From Thetidibacter halocola (GTDB lineage: Bacteria; Pseudomonadota; Alphaproteobacteria; Rhodobacterales; Rhodobacteraceae), in assembly GCF_018224955.1 (NCBI RefSeq), contig NZ_JAGTUU010000001.1, positions 496,001-560,000 of the forward strand: a stretch of 64,000 bases of DNA, read 5' to 3'. The translations under genes were made by a program, and so were the position numbers. Below the pieces are notes generated by a model. That model did no database searches, was not told the DNA's origin, and worked only from the letters and a program-made list of their open reading frames with translations. This document shows positions 48,211 through 58,308 of the stretch, piece after piece; the stretch's first letter is position 1, and each line of letters opens with the position of its first letter.

Positions 48211-49023
48211 TCAGGCGGCGCTGAAGGTGATCTTGCGGCGCAGGAACTGCGTGGCGTTCTGCGACACCTTCACCGGGTTGCCAGTGGTGAGGAATCCGCC
48301 CTCGGTGCCCTTGCCCAGCATGCCGGGATGCCGCTTGAGATAGTCGGCCAGAGACTCTGCCACGAGGTTGGCCTGCGAATAGACGGTGACACCGGGGCCG
48401 AGCGCCTCCTGGAACGCGTCCTGCATCAGCGGGTAATGGGTGCAGCCCAGGATCGCGGCCTCGGGTTCCGGCATCTTTCGCTTCAGCGCATCCACGTGGC
48501 TGCGCACCAGCGCCTCGGCGAGGATCATGTCACCTTCCTCGATCGCGTCGACCAGCCCGCCGCAGGCCTGCGCCTCGACATCGACGCCGATGGCGCGAAA
48601 GGCCAACTCGCGCTGGAAAGCGCGGCTGCGCACCGTGGCCGGCGTGGCGAACAGCGCAACATGCTTCACCGCGACCTCGCGCGGGGGAGAGTTGTCGCCC
48701 CAGCGGCGTTCTGTCAGCGCCTCGATCAGCGGAACGAAGACGCCCAGCACGCGCTTGTCCTTGGGCACCCAGCTTTCCTGCATGCGGCGCAGCGCCGCCG
48801 CCGAGGCGGTGTTGCAGGCGAGGATGACCAGGTCACAGCCTTCCGCCCACAGCCGCTCGACCGCGGCGCAGGTCAGGTTGTAGATGTCGTCGGCATCGCG
48901 TACGCCGTAGGGCGCGTGCTTGCTGTCGGCGAAATAGACAAAGGGCACGTCCGGCAGCCGGCGCGTCAGCGCGTCCAGCACCGTGAGGCCGCCCAGCCCC
49001 GAATCGAACACGCCCACCGCCAT
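48211..49023 (-). CDS. murI: Glutamate racemase
   Basis: 270 residues. Supplies D-glutamate for peptidoglycan. [26 protein letters not shown], the first catalytic Cys in LACNTASA and the second in LGCTHYPLM are intact. A relatively long middle loop is present ([20 protein letters not shown]). It is 14 bp after the acyltransferase gene in what looks like an operon with argC. Confidence 0.94.
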   Translation of the reverse strand: MAVGVFDSGLGGLTVLDALTRRLPDVPFVYFADSKHAPYGVRDADDIYNLTCAAVERLWAEGCDLVILACNTASAAALRRMQESWVPKDKRVLGVFVPLIEALTERRWGDNSPPREVAVKHVALFATPATVRSRAFQRELAFRAIGVDVEAQACGGLVDAIEEGDMILAEALVRSHVDALKRKMPEPEAAILGCTHYPLMQDAFQEALGPGVTVYSQANLVAESLADYLKRHPGMLGKGTEGGFLTTGNPVKVSQNATQFLRRKITFSAA

Positions 49024-49037
49024 GCATGCCTCCGCCG

Positions 49038-49946
49038 TCAGTAAGGCCGGTGCGATTGACGGGCCTCACGCCTGAGATGTTTCGCCTCGAACTCGAATCC
49101 GAATTCCTCGGATCGAAGCGGGATTGGCGACAGGTCATACGTCGCCTTGCGCAGGAAATCCATCAGGCTTCTTGGATCCTTGGCGCGCGAGTCGATCTCG
49201 GACCGGGGGATCGGCTGGCCGATGGCGACGCGCACCGGCGTGTCCACGCGCTTGCGGAACTCCTGGATCAGCAGGCCCATGCGCAGCGTCATGTGCAGAT
49301 GGCTGGCCAGCTGGAACAGGCGCGAGGTATGGCCGTCGAAATAGATCGGCACGACAGTGGCGCCGGATTTCGCGATCATCTTGGCGGTAAAAGTGCGCCA
49401 GCCCGGGTCCAGCGGCCGCGAAAAGGGCCGCGCGGCGGTCGCGACGGTGCCGCCGGGAAAGATTCCGATGCAGCCGCCCTGCCCGAGGTAGCGCAGCGCC
49501 TCTTTCCGCGTCTCGAGATTCTGCTGCACCGCTTCCTTGCTTTCCTCGAAGCTGATCGGCAGCACGATCTTGTCCAGTTCCTCGGCCTTGCGAAAGACGT
49601 GGTTGGCGAGGATGCGGAAATCGCCCCGCACCACGGACAGGATGTGGCCCATCATCAGACCGTCGAGAATCCCGTAAGGGTGGTTGGCGATGACCACCAG
49701 CGGCCCTTCGCGCGGGATGTCGTCGAGGCTGCCCGCGATGACCTCGAGTCCCAGACCATAGCGTTCCACCATCACCTGCCAGAAGTCGCGCCCCTGCGCG
49801 ACCTCGGAATCATAACCCTCGGCGCGCTTGATCAGGCCAAGCCGGCCGGTAGCATTCTCCATCAGGCGGATCATGGTTCGGCCGCCGCGGGTCGCGGCGG
49901 AATAGGAATAGGAAATGTCACGGGCGACCTGACGCCGATCAGGCAT
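49038..49946 (-). CDS. Lysophospholipid acyltransferase family protein
   Basis: 302-residue PlsC-like acyltransferase. The catalytic motif NHPYGILDG (a variant of NHX4D) and the acceptor motif [14 protein letters not shown] are present, followed by [12 protein letters not shown]. The NHPYG form is common in the group near OlsA or haemolysin-annotated acyltransferases, so it could act in ornithine-lipid or phosphatidate synthesis. It probably starts an operon with murI and argC. Confidence 0.88.
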   Translation of the reverse strand: MPDRRQVARDISYSYSAATRGGRTMIRLMENATGRLGLIKRAEGYDSEVAQGRDFWQVMVERYGLGLEVIAGSLDDIPREGPLVVIANHPYGILDGLMMGHILSVVRGDFRILANHVFRKAEELDKIVLPISFEESKEAVQQNLETRKEALRYLGQGGCIGIFPGGTVATAARPFSRPLDPGWRTFTAKMIAKSGATVVPIYFDGHTSRLFQLASHLHMTLRMGLLIQEFRKRVDTPVRVAIGQPIPRSEIDSRAKDPRSLMDFLRKATYDLSPIPLRSEEFGFEFEAKHLRREARQSHRPY

Positions 49947-50039
49947 CTGGCAAGTCCTCCTCCGGATCGCGTCGCTACGGGCGCCGCCTCAGTCTTGCAC
50001 GGAACTGTAACGGATCGGTTGCGGATTGGCGAGACGACG

Positions 50040-53000
50040 TCATTCCGCCGCCTTCGCCATTGCCCGCCCGCCGTCGCGCAACACCGCCAGCAATTCCTCG
50101 CGGCGCTTTTCGGCCTTGGCGGCGTTGCCGTGCTTGACCGGGCCGAAACCGCGAATCTGCAAGGGCAGTTCGGCCAGCGCCACAAGCGCGTCCATGCGTT
50201 CGGGCGTCGCCTGTTTCAGCCATTCGGCCATGTCGGTCTCGTACTGGCGGATCAGCGCGCGTTCCATCCGGCGTTCCTCGGTCCGGCCGAAAATGTCGAA
50301 AGGCGTACCGCGCAGCCGCTTCATCCGGGCCAGCAGGCGGAACCATTTCACCATGCCCTCGCCATATTGCTTCTTGGCCGGGCGGCCGTCGGGCCCGGGT
50401 TTCGACAGCAGCGGCGGCGCCAGGTGGAAGGACATGCGGAAGTCGCCGTCAAAGGCCTCTCGCGCCTTGTCACGGCTTTCCAGGTGCAAGCGGGCGACCT
50501 CGTATTCATCCTTGTAGGCCAACAGCTTGTGATAGCCTTTTGCGACGGCTTCGCGCAGGTGCGGATCGGTCACGCCGTCCACCAACTTGCGATAACGCTT
50601 GGCCAACCGCTTGCCCTGGTATTTCACCAGGTGGTCGGCACGAAAGGCGATCCTTTCGTCCAGCGACTTCGGCAGCGCCGTCACGTTGGGCGCGATCAGG
50701 CGCTCAGCCTCGTCCGCATGCAGCACGGCCCAGCGGCCGATCTCGAAGGCGCGCCGGTTCCTTTCCACCGCCGCGCCGTTGAGGTCGATCGCGTCGTGGA
50801 TCGCCTCGCGCGTCAGCGGGATCAGCCCCATCTGCCAGGCCGCGCCAAGGATCATCATGTTGGAAAAGATCGAGTCGCCCAGCGTCACGCGCGCCAGTTC
50901 CGAGGCGTCGAAGAACGCCACGCGATCCCGCAAACGCGCCTGAAGAGAGACGCGCAACCGGTCACTTGGCAATGAGAATTCTGTGTTGCGGGTGAAATCC
51001 CCGGTGATGATCTCGTGGCTGTTGACGATGCCGCCGGTGCGGCCTGTGCGCATCAGGCCCAGCGTCTTGGCGCCCGCGCTGACCACCAGGTCGCCACCGA
51101 TCAGCGCATCGGCCTCGCCGGTTGCCACCCGCACGGCGCTGATGTCGTCGGGTTTCTCGGCGATGCGCAGGTGGATGTGCACCGCGCCGCCCTTCTGCGC
51201 GAGGCCCGCCATCTCCATCATGCCGGCGCCCTTGCCGTCGATCTGCGCTGCCTGTGCCAGCACCGCCCCGATGGTCACGACGCCGGTGCCGCCGACGCCG
51301 GTGATGACCACGTTATGCGTTCCACGGATCGCCGGAAGCGTCGGTTCGGCCATGTCGGGCAGCTCCAGCGAGGCGGTCGCGGGCTTCTTGAGAGTCGCCC
51401 CCTCAATCGTGAGGAACGACGGGCAAAACCCCTTTATGCAAGAGAAATCCTTGTTGCAGCTCGACTGGTCGATGGCCCGCTTGCGGCCCAGTTCGGTTTC
51501 CGCTGGCACGATCGACACGCAGTTCGACTGAACCCCGCAATCGCCGCAGCCCTCGCAGACATCGGTGTTGATGAAGACCCGCTTGTCGGGATCGGGAAAC
51601 TGGCCCCGCTTGCGACGGCGGCGCTTTTCGGCGGCACAGGTCTGGACATAGACGATGGCGCTGACGCCCTCGATCCTCGTGCAGCGGGCCTGCACATCGG
51701 CAAGCTGCGCACGCTCAAAGGTTTCAATGCCTTGCGGGAAGGACTTGAGATCGACATCTTCCTTCTCGTCGTAGACGACAAAGACCTGCGCGACACCCAT
51801 CGCCTTCAGTTCCGAGGCGATCCGCTGCGGCGTCAGGCCACCATCGTTCTTCTGCCCGCCGGTCATGGCGACCGCGTCGTTGAACAGGATCTTGTAGGTC
51901 ATGGTCGTCCCGGCAGCCAGCGCCGCCCGGATCGCCTGCACGCCGGAATGGTTGTAGGTGCCGTCGCCGAGGTTCTGGAAAACGTGACCGCGCTTTGAGA
52001 ACGGAGCCTCGCCGATCCAGTTCGCGCCCTCGCCGCCCATATGGGTAAAGCCCAGGGTCGAGCGGTCCATCCACTGCACCATGTAGTGACAGCCGATGCC
52101 CGCGTAGGCGCGGCTGCCCTCGGGCACCTTGGTCGAGGAGTTATGCGGGCAACCCGAGCAGAAATAGGGCAGACGCGCGGCAATCTCTTCGGCGTTGTCG
52201 GCTTTCGCCGCCTCGTCTACCGCCTGCAGGCCGGCCTTGATGCTCTCGGTGCCGCGCCCCTCCTCGATCAGGATGTCTCCCAGCTTGCGCGCGATCCAGA
52301 CCGGGTCGAGCGCGCCCTTGGTGGGGAAAAGTTCCTCGCGGTGCATTCCGCCCGCGCCGCCCTTGTACCAGCCGTAGACGCGCACGCGGTTGTCGTCGAA
52401 CAGCGCCTCCTTGATCTGCACCTCGATCAGCTTGCGCTTTTCCTCGACCACCACGATCAGGTCGAGCCCCTCGGCCCAGTCGTGGAACCCCTTCATGTCC
52501 AGCGGGAAGGTCTGGCCGATCTTGTAGGTGGTGATCCCCAGCCGCTCGGCCTCGGCGGCGTCGATGTTCAGCAGGCTCAGCGCGTGCACCAGGTCGAGCC
52601 AGTTCTTGCCCGCAGCGACGAAACCGATCTTGGCCCCCGGCTTGCCCCAGACGCGTTTGTCCATCTTGTTGGCGTTGGAAAACGCCTCGGCTGCAAACCG
52701 CTTGTAGTCGATCATGCGCGCCTCTTGCGCGTGGGGCGTGTCGACCAGGCGGATGTTGAGGCCACCCTCGGGCATGTCGAAGGGTGGCAGGACCAGGGTC
52801 ATCCGGTCGACCCGGCCATCCACCACCGCTGTCGCCTCGACCGTGTCCTTCATCGTCTTGAGGCCGACCCAGAGACCGGAAAAGCGCGACAACGCGTAGC
52901 CGTAGATGCCGTAATCGAGGATCTCCTGCACGCCAGCGGGCGAGACGATGGGCAGGTAGGCGTCCATCAGCGCCCATTCCGACTGGTGCAGCACGGTGCT

Positions 53001-53456
53001 GCTTTCGCCGGTATGGTCGTCGCCCATCGCCACCAGCACGCCGCCGTGCTTCGAGGTTCCGGCCATGTTGGCATGGCGGAACACGTCGCCCGTGCGGTCG
53101 ACGCCCGGCCCCTTGCCGTACCAGAGGCCGAAAACACCATCGAACTTGCCCTCGCCACGCAACTCGGCCTGCTGGGCGCCCCAGAGCGCGGTGGCGGCCA
53201 GGTCCTCGTTCAGACCTTCCTTGAACAGGATGTCCGCCTCGGTCAGGAATTTCGCGGCGCGGTTCATCTGCATGTCGACCGCACCCAGCGGCGAGCCGCG
53301 ATAGCCGGTGACATAACCCGCGGTGTTCAACCCCGCCGCCCGGTCGCGGGCCTTTTGCGTCAGCATCAGGCGGACCAGCGCCTGCGTTCCGTTCAGCAGG
53401 ACCTGGTCCTTGGACAGGTCGAACCGGTCGTTCAGCGAAATCTGCGTCTTGCTCAT
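50040..53456 (-). CDS. Indolepyruvate ferredoxin oxidoreductase, fused subunits
   Basis: 1138 residues, one-polypeptide IorA-IorB type. Oxidatively decarboxylates aryl (or branched) 2-oxo acids to acyl-CoA and passes electrons to ferredoxin. The N-terminal half binds TPP (YVTGYRGSPLGAVD, YFCSGCPHNSSTKVPEGS, GEGANWIGEAPF). In the middle is a 4Fe-4S-like Cys cluster (VCEGCGDCGVQSNC, SSCNKDFSCIKGFCPSF). The C-terminal gamma-type part has ITGVGGTGVVTIGAVLAQAAQIDGKG. It is divergent from a LysR gene, probably its regulator. Confidence 0.93.
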   Translation of the reverse strand: MSKTQISLNDRFDLSKDQVLLNGTQALVRLMLTQKARDRAAGLNTAGYVTGYRGSPLGAVDMQMNRAAKFLTEADILFKEGLNEDLAATALWGAQQAELRGEGKFDGVFGLWYGKGPGVDRTGDVFRHANMAGTSKHGGVLVAMGDDHTGESSTVLHQSEWALMDAYLPIVSPAGVQEILDYGIYGYALSRFSGLWVGLKTMKDTVEATAVVDGRVDRMTLVLPPFDMPEGGLNIRLVDTPHAQEARMIDYKRFAAEAFSNANKMDKRVWGKPGAKIGFVAAGKNWLDLVHALSLLNIDAAEAERLGITTYKIGQTFPLDMKGFHDWAEGLDLIVVVEEKRKLIEVQIKEALFDDNRVRVYGWYKGGAGGMHREELFPTKGALDPVWIARKLGDILIEEGRGTESIKAGLQAVDEAAKADNAEEIAARLPYFCSGCPHNSSTKVPEGSRAYAGIGCHYMVQWMDRSTLGFTHMGGEGANWIGEAPFSKRGHVFQNLGDGTYNHSGVQAIRAALAAGTTMTYKILFNDAVAMTGGQKNDGGLTPQRIASELKAMGVAQVFVVYDEKEDVDLKSFPQGIETFERAQLADVQARCTRIEGVSAIVYVQTCAAEKRRRRKRGQFPDPDKRVFINTDVCEGCGDCGVQSNCVSIVPAETELGRKRAIDQSSCNKDFSCIKGFCPSFLTIEGATLKKPATASLELPDMAEPTLPAIRGTHNVVITGVGGTGVVTIGAVLAQAAQIDGKGAGMMEMAGLAQKGGAVHIHLRIAEKPDDISAVRVATGEADALIGGDLVVSAGAKTLGLMRTGRTGGIVNSHEIITGDFTRNTEFSLPSDRLRVSLQARLRDRVAFFDASELARVTLGDSIFSNMMILGAAWQMGLIPLTREAIHDAIDLNGAAVERNRRAFEIGRWAVLHADEAERLIAPNVTALPKSLDERIAFRADHLVKYQGKRLAKRYRKLVDGVTDPHLREAVAKGYHKLLAYKDEYEVARLHLESRDKAREAFDGDFRMSFHLAPPLLSKPGPDGRPAKKQYGEGMVKWFRLLARMKRLRGTPFDIFGRTEERRMERALIRQYETDMAEWLKQATPERMDALVALAELPLQIRGFGPVKHGNAAKAEKRREELLAVLRDGGRAMAKAAE

Positions 53457-53501
53457 CTGCGCCTCCCCAACGCGGGCTGATGCCTGTTATAGAGCAAATT
53501 T

Positions 53502-53520
53502 AGGTCAAGAAGGCTGACCT
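53502..53520. promoter_or_regulatory. LysR-type binding site between the oxidoreductase and LysR genes
   Basis: AGGTCA (53502-53507), seven bases, TGACCT (53515-53520): a perfect inverted repeat. Its core TCA-N7-TGA is the classical T-N11-A LysR recognition box. It is 46 bp upstream of the oxidoreductase start and about 93 bp from the LysR start, a normal position for a regulator controlling a divergent target. Confidence 0.65.
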
Positions 53521-53612
53521 GAACAGGGAAATTTTCGTGATCCATGGCGCTTGCGCAATGACGCGGGCGACATTTCTTAATATGACAACCAGCAACGCGT
53601 GGAAGGAAAGAT

Positions 53613-54527
53613 GTGATCGGCATGGATTGGGACAAGCTACGAATCTTTCACGCGGTGGCCGATGCCGGCAGCCTGACCCATGCGGGCGATGTCCTGCACC
53701 TGTCGCAATCGGCCGTGTCGCGGCAGATCCGGTCGCTGGAGGAATCGCTCAACACCACACTGTTCCACCGCCACGCGCGGGGACTGATTCTGACCGAACA
53801 GGGCGAATTGCTGTTCGATGCCACGCATTCCATGCACAAGCGCGTCGAGGCCGCGACAGCCCGCATCCGCGACAGCGAGGAAGAGGTGTTCGGGCAATTG
53901 CGCGTCACCACCACCTTTGGCTTTGGCGCGCTGTGGCTGGCGCCGCGGCTGACCAAGCTCTACGAGAAATACCCCGAGCTCAACATCGACCTGATGCTGG
54001 AGGAGCGTGTGCTGGACCTGCCCATGCGCGAAGCCGACGTCGCCATCCGCATGAAGGAGCCCAGCCAGGCCGACCTGATCCGCAAGCGGCTGATGGGCAT
54101 CCGCATGCGCCTCTATGCCTCGCCGGAATACCTGGCATCGCGCGGCACGCCGCAAAGCATGGAAGAGATGCGCGACCACAGGTTGATCTGCCAGAACACG
54201 CGCTCGGCCCAGGTCAGCGCCGGCATGCAGCTGATCCAGGAGCTGATGACCTTTGACATCCACTCGACGCTGACGGTGAACAACTATTTCGGCGTGCTCC
54301 AGGGGGTAATCTCGAATCTCGGGATCGGCGTGCTGCCCGACTACATCATCGAGGATTTCCCCAATATCGTGCGCGTTCTGCCCGAAGTGGAATCCATCGA
54401 GGTGCCGGTGTTCCTTGCCTACCCCGAAGAACTGCGCCAGTCCAAGCGCGTCGCGGCCTTTCGCGATTTCGTCCAGGAAGAGATCATCGCGCATCGCCGT
54501 TCGTTGCGGGCGATGGGCGCGGAATAG
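53613..54527 (+). CDS. LysR-family regulator, divergent from indolepyruvate oxidoreductase
   Basis: 304 residues. The N-terminal winged HTH reads WDKLRIFHAVADAGSLTHAG then LHLSQSAVSRQIRSLEESLN. The substrate-binding domain (about 90-295) contains FGFGALWLAPRLTKLYEKYPELNIDLML. GTG at 53613 has GGAAGG at good spacing; ATG at 53622 (MDWDKL) would match many homologues and differs by three residues. The shared intergenic box and head-to-head layout point to control of the oxidoreductase. Confidence 0.92.
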   Translation: MIGMDWDKLRIFHAVADAGSLTHAGDVLHLSQSAVSRQIRSLEESLNTTLFHRHARGLILTEQGELLFDATHSMHKRVEAATARIRDSEEEVFGQLRVTTTFGFGALWLAPRLTKLYEKYPELNIDLMLEERVLDLPMREADVAIRMKEPSQADLIRKRLMGIRMRLYASPEYLASRGTPQSMEEMRDHRLICQNTRSAQVSAGMQLIQELMTFDIHSTLTVNNYFGVLQGVISNLGIGVLPDYIIEDFPNIVRVLPEVESIEVPVFLAYPEELRQSKRVAAFRDFVQEEIIAHRRSLRAMGAE

Positions 54528-54603
54528 GACCGAAATCCGAACTGAACCGTGTGGTATGCATATCACGCATAGCGGGAATGCTGCACGTGCGGCACGGTTT
54601 TCC

Positions 54604-54631
54604 TTGATCGACTCGGGACTGCTGCCATATT
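54604..54631 (+). promoter_or_regulatory. Candidate promoter of the small RNA
   Basis: TTGATC (54604-54609), 16-bp spacer, CATATT (54626-54631). No coding region follows on this strand, but a perfect terminator begins 62 bp downstream. Predicted start of transcription near 54638. Confidence 0.5.
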
Positions 54632-54637
54632 CGGCAC

Positions 54638-54720
54638 ATGAACGGTGCAACGCTTAGCAGCTACGCATCTTCATACCTCCCTGTTGGACTACGGCCGAGC
54701 TTTGTGCTCGGCCTTTTTTT
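54638..54720 (+). ncRNA. Candidate small RNA with CCTCCC motif
   Basis: About 83 nt between a promoter-like sequence and an intrinsic terminator, with no credible ORF. The stretch CATACCTCCCTGTTGGAC (54673-54690) contains CCTCCC, complementary to Shine-Dalgarno sequences, just before the terminator stem. That is the arrangement of trans-acting sRNAs that block ribosome binding (for example the alphaproteobacterial sRNAs with CCUCC loops). The interval after the LysR stop is 166 bp, so an extended LysR 3' UTR is the main alternative. Confidence 0.5.
54693..54720 (+). terminator. Intrinsic terminator of the candidate small RNA
   Basis: GGCCGAGC (54693-54700), loop TTTGT, GCTCGGCC (54706-54713), then TTTTTTT (54714-54720). 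The perfect 8-bp stem and T7 are among the strongest terminator signals in the window. Confidence 0.92.
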
Positions 54721-54770
54721 GGCCGCTTGCATGCTTGGCCGCCTGCACGGATCCGTCGATGCGCAGCCCC

Positions 54771-54800
54771 AAAAAAAAGGCCGCCCTCGTAAGGGCGGCC
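54771..54800 (-). terminator. Intrinsic terminator of the 57-residue protein gene
   Basis: On the minus strand GGCCGCCCT (54800-54792), loop TACG, AGGGCGGCC (54787-54779), then eight T residues (54778-54771). It is 23 bp after the stop of the gene at 54823 and faces the sRNA terminator 50 bp away. Confidence 0.92.
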
Positions 54801-54822
54801 CTGCCGTGTGGGTCCAGCCCAG

Positions 54823-54996
54823 TCACTGCGTCGCGTTCTGCGCCGCCGCCAGCCGTTCGCGAATTCCATCCTCGGACAGCGCCGATTTCGGTGCGCCCGA
54901 TTTCATGTGCTTCTCGACGGCGCGTTTGTTGATATACGCAAACGCCACCACGAAACCCAAAGTGCCGAAAGTCAGAATTCCAAGTCCGAAGTCCAT
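54823..54996 (-). CDS. 57-residue membrane protein
   Basis: Starts at MDFGLGILTFGTLGFVVAFA with GAAAGGAGACGAC upstream. One N-terminal transmembrane helix (about 2-22), then a charged cytoplasmic-type segment (NKRAVEKHMKSGAPKSALSEDGIRERL). No family function known. It has its own terminator, so is an independent unit. A 20-codon upstream extension is in frame but has no start support. Confidence 0.75.
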   Translation of the reverse strand: MDFGLGILTFGTLGFVVAFAYINKRAVEKHMKSGAPKSALSEDGIRERLAAAQNATQ

Positions 54997-55132
54997 GTCG
55001 TCTCCTTTCGCGTTGATGTTCTGTCTACGCTGCAACACGAAAGATGGATCAAACATGCGGAAAAATTTTTAAGTGAATTCAATGGCATACAAAAGCATAC
55101 TTTGCAAGCCGCCCAAAGGTTGGGCACGGCGG

Positions 55133-55387
55133 TCAGGAGATGATCAGAAATACCGCAGCAAGGAACAGCGCCATCCCGACAAGACCGAACTGCGCGGCAA
55201 ACAGGCTGACCAGGAACAGCAATCCCAGCACGCCGGTCAGCACCCCGGCCTGCGCCCGCATCGGCAGGCGCTCGATGCGCTGTGCCACTTCCGGCCCGCT
55301 CTGCCCGGGCCAGAACGCGGCAATCAACTCGGCGGCGACGATGCGCGCCTGACGGATCATCACGGCGAATGTCGAACCCTGGGCCAT
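55133..55387 (-). CDS. 84-residue membrane protein
   Basis: Polar N-terminal half (MAQGSTFAVMIRQARIVAAE, GQSGPEVAQRIERLPMRAQ) and a strongly hydrophobic C-terminal half with two helices (GVLTGVLGLLFLVSLFAAQF, GLVGMALFLAAVFLIIS). Function unknown. It shares the 119-bp upstream region with divergent purL. Confidence 0.65.
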   Translation of the reverse strand: MAQGSTFAVMIRQARIVAAELIAAFWPGQSGPEVAQRIERLPMRAQAGVLTGVLGLLFLVSLFAAQFGLVGMALFLAAVFLIIS

Positions 55388-55506
55388 GCTGCTCTCTTGT
55401 TCACCGTGGTATGCCTAACACGCCGGTCTCGCGGCAGGCAAGCGATGCCCTTTTCCCCCCCGCGCACTTGGCATAAACAGCGCCCAAAGGAACCCGAGGG
55501 GACGAC

Positions 55507-57666
55507 ATGCAGGAACCGGCCATCACCGAAGAGCTGATCGCAGCGCACGGCATCAAGCCCGACGAATATGCCGAGATCCTGCGCATCCTGAACCGTGCGC
55601 CGAACTTCACCGAACTCGGCATCTTCTCGGCCATGTGGAACGAGCATTGTTCCTACAAGTCATCCAAGATCCACCTCAAGAAACTGCCGACCACCGGCCC
55701 GCAGGTGATCTGCGGCCCGGGCGAGAATGCCGGCGTCGTGGATATCGGCGACGGGCAGGCCGTGGTCTTCAAGATGGAAAGCCACAACCACCCCTCGTAT
55801 ATCGAGCCCTACCAGGGTGCTGCGACCGGCGTGGGCGGCATCCTGCGCGACGTCTTCACCATGGGCGCGCGCCCCATCGCGGCGATGAACGCCTTGTCCT
55901 TCGGCACCAAGGATCACCCCAAGACGCGTCAGTTGGTGCATGGCGTGGTCGAGGGGATCGGCGGCTATGGCAACGCCTTCGGCGTGCCGACCGTGGGGGG
56001 CGAGGTTCGCTTTCACCCTGCCTATAACGGCAACTGCCTGGTCAACGCCTTTGCCGCGGGCCTCGCCGATGCCGACGGGATCTTCTACTCGGCCGCCTCG
56101 GGCGTGGGTCGTCCCGTCGTCTATCTCGGTGCCAAGACCGGGCGCGACGGCGTCGGCGGCGCCACCATGGCCAGCGCCGAGTTCGACGAGACGATCGAGG
56201 AAAAGCGCCCCACCGTGCAGGTCGGCGACCCGTTCACCGAAAAGCGCTTGATGGAGGCCTGCATGGAACTGATGCAGACCGGCGCGGTGATCTCGATCCA
56301 GGACATGGGCGCGGCGGGACTGACCTGTTCGGCGGTGGAAATGGGCGACAAGGGCGGGCTGGGCATCCGGCTGGACCTTGAAAAGGTGCCGCAGCGCGAA
56401 CGCAACATGACCGCCTACGAGATGATGTTGTCGGAATCCCAGGAGCGGATGCTGATGGTTCTGGATCCGGCCAAGGAGGCCGAGGCCAAGGCGGTCTTCG
56501 ACAAGTGGGACCTGGATTTCGCCATCGTCGGCGAAACGATCCCCGAGGACCGTTTCCTGATCATGCACAATGGCGTGTGCAAGGCCGACCTGCCGCTGTC
56601 GAAACTGTCCTCCTCGGCGCCGGAATACGACCGGCCCTGGGTGGCGACGGCAGAGCCCGCCCCGCTGGGGGACGTGCCCCATGTCGATCCCGTGGATGCG
56701 CTGAAAATCCTGATCGGCAGCCCGAACTATTGCGCCCGCAACTGGGTGTTCGAGCAGTATGACAGCCAGGTCATGGCCGACACGGTCCGCGTCCCGGGTT
56801 TCGGCGCGGGCGTGATCCGGGTGCATGGCACCGACAAGAAGCTGGCCTTCACCTCGGACGTGACGCCGCGCTACGTCAAGGCGAACCCCGTGCAGGGCGG
56901 GCGGCAGGCGGTGGCCGAGGCCTTCCGCAACCTCGTGGCCGTGGGGGCGAAACCGCTGGCGACCACCGACAACCTCAACTTCGGCAACCCCGAAAAGCCT
57001 GAGATCATGGGCCAGTTCGTCGGCGCCCTGCAGGGCATCGGCGAGGCCTGCCTTGCGCTCGACATGCCCATCGTGTCCGGCAACGTCTCGCTCTACAACG
57101 AGACCGACGGGCAGGCGATCCTGCCGACGCCGACCATCGGCGCCGTGGGCCTGATCGGCGCGGATCAGGAGCCGATCCTGGGCTTTGCCCGCGACGGGCA
57201 TGTGGCGCTGGTCGTGGGGGCCTCTGCGGGCCACCTCGGCCAGTCGGCCCTTCTGGCCGAGGTGTTCAACCGCGAGGATGGCGACGCGCCTCATGTCGAC
57301 CTCGAGGCCGAGCGGCGCAACGGCGACTTCATCCTCGCGCAGCGCGACCTGGTGCGCAGTTGCACCGACCTGTCCGACGGCGGACTGGCACTGGCCGCCT
57401 TCGAGATGGCCGAGGCCTCGGGCGTGGGTGTGCAGATCGACACGGACGAAACAGCCGCGCTGTTCGGCGAGGATCAGGGGCGTTACCTGGTCGCGTGCAA
57501 TTTCGACCAGGCCGAGGCGCTGATGGTCGCGGCGTCGCACGCCGGCGTGCCGGTTTCGACGGTGGGCCGGTTCGGTGGGGACATGGTGCGGTTCGGCAAG
57601 GCCGCGGCGCCGCTGGCCGAGTTGTCAGCGTTGTATCGCGGGGCATTCGCCGGGCATTTCGGCTGA
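55507..57666 (+). CDS. purL: Phosphoribosylformylglycinamidine synthase II
   Basis: 719-residue ATP-dependent FGAM synthase large subunit (small PurL type needing PurS and PurQ), fourth step of purine synthesis. [90 protein letters not shown] and [21 protein letters not shown] are family landmarks. GAGGGGACGAC precedes the ATG. purS and purQ are not next to it. Confidence 0.97.
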   Translation: MQEPAITEELIAAHGIKPDEYAEILRILNRAPNFTELGIFSAMWNEHCSYKSSKIHLKKLPTTGPQVICGPGENAGVVDIGDGQAVVFKMESHNHPSYIEPYQGAATGVGGILRDVFTMGARPIAAMNALSFGTKDHPKTRQLVHGVVEGIGGYGNAFGVPTVGGEVRFHPAYNGNCLVNAFAAGLADADGIFYSAASGVGRPVVYLGAKTGRDGVGGATMASAEFDETIEEKRPTVQVGDPFTEKRLMEACMELMQTGAVISIQDMGAAGLTCSAVEMGDKGGLGIRLDLEKVPQRERNMTAYEMMLSESQERMLMVLDPAKEAEAKAVFDKWDLDFAIVGETIPEDRFLIMHNGVCKADLPLSKLSSSAPEYDRPWVATAEPAPLGDVPHVDPVDALKILIGSPNYCARNWVFEQYDSQVMADTVRVPGFGAGVIRVHGTDKKLAFTSDVTPRYVKANPVQGGRQAVAEAFRNLVAVGAKPLATTDNLNFGNPEKPEIMGQFVGALQGIGEACLALDMPIVSGNVSLYNETDGQAILPTPTIGAVGLIGADQEPILGFARDGHVALVVGASAGHLGQSALLAEVFNREDGDAPHVDLEAERRNGDFILAQRDLVRSCTDLSDGGLALAAFEMAEASGVGVQIDTDETAALFGEDQGRYLVACNFDQAEALMVAASHAGVPVSTVGRFGGDMVRFGKAAAPLAELSALYRGAFAGHFG

Positions 57667-57690
57667 TCCAGCATAGCTTTCCAAAACGAG

Positions 57691-57720
57691 AAAGGCCGCA
57701 CCAAGACGGTGCGGCCTTTT
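57691..57720. terminator. Bidirectional terminator between purL and frr
   Basis: GGCCGCACC (57694-57702), loop AAGAC, GGTGCGGCC (57708-57716), flanked by AAA on the left and TTTT on the right. It can terminate purL transcripts on the plus strand (TTTT) and, more weakly, frr transcripts on the minus strand (TTT). Confidence 0.85.
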
Positions 57721-57741
57721 CCATTTCTCCAGCGGGGTCAG

Positions 57742-58308
57742 TCAGACCTGCATGATCTCTTCCTGCTTGGTCTCAAGCGCGGTGTCGATCTTCTTGATGT
57801 ACTTGTCGGTCAGGTCCTGAACCTCGGATTCCCAGAGTTTCTGATCGTCTTCGGACATATGGCCGTCGTTCTTGGCCTTCTTGATCTGGTCCATGCCGTC
57901 GCGGCGGACGTTACGCACGGAGACGCGGGCGCTTTCGGCGTACTGACCGGCAACCTTGGTCAGCTCGCGGCGGCGTTCCTCGTTCAGCTCGGGGATCGGC
58001 AGCATGATGATCGTGCCGTTGAGCTGCGGGTTGATGCCCAGACCGGATTCGCGGATGGCCTTTTCGACCTTGCCGACAAGACCCTTGTCCCAGACGTTGA
58101 TCGTGACCATGCGGGGTTCCGGCACGTTGACCGTGCCGACCTGGTTGATCGGGGTCATCTGACCATAGGCCTCGACCATCACCGGTTCCAGCATCGAGGC
58201 CGAGGCGCGTCCGGTGCGCAGCGAGGCGAATTCAGTGCGCAGCGAGGCCATCGCACCTTCCATGCGGCGCTTGAGGTCGTCGGTGTCGAGTTCGAAATCG
58301 TCGGACAT
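57742..58308 (-). CDS. frr: Ribosome recycling factor
   Basis: 188 residues. Splits post-termination ribosomes with [88 protein letters not shown] and [16 protein letters not shown] are all typical. Start set at [11 protein letters not shown]. In many bacteria frr follows pyrH; here no pyrH is present upstream, and an intergenic repeat lies in that place instead. Confidence 0.97.
   Translation of the reverse strand: MSDDFELDTDDLKRRMEGAMASLRTEFASLRTGRASASMLEPVMVEAYGQMTPINQVGTVNVPEPRMVTINVWDKGLVGKVEKAIRESGLGINPQLNGTIIMLPIPELNEERRRELTKVAGQYAESARVSVRNVRRDGMDQIKKAKNDGHMSEDDQKLWESEVQDLTDKYIKKIDTALETKQEEIMQV

Noticed and set aside
54556-54657. 33-codon ORF starting MHITHSGNAARAARF overlapping the sRNA promoter
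   Set aside because: No ribosome site, and the promoter/terminator layout better supports a non-coding RNA; kept as a weak alternative.
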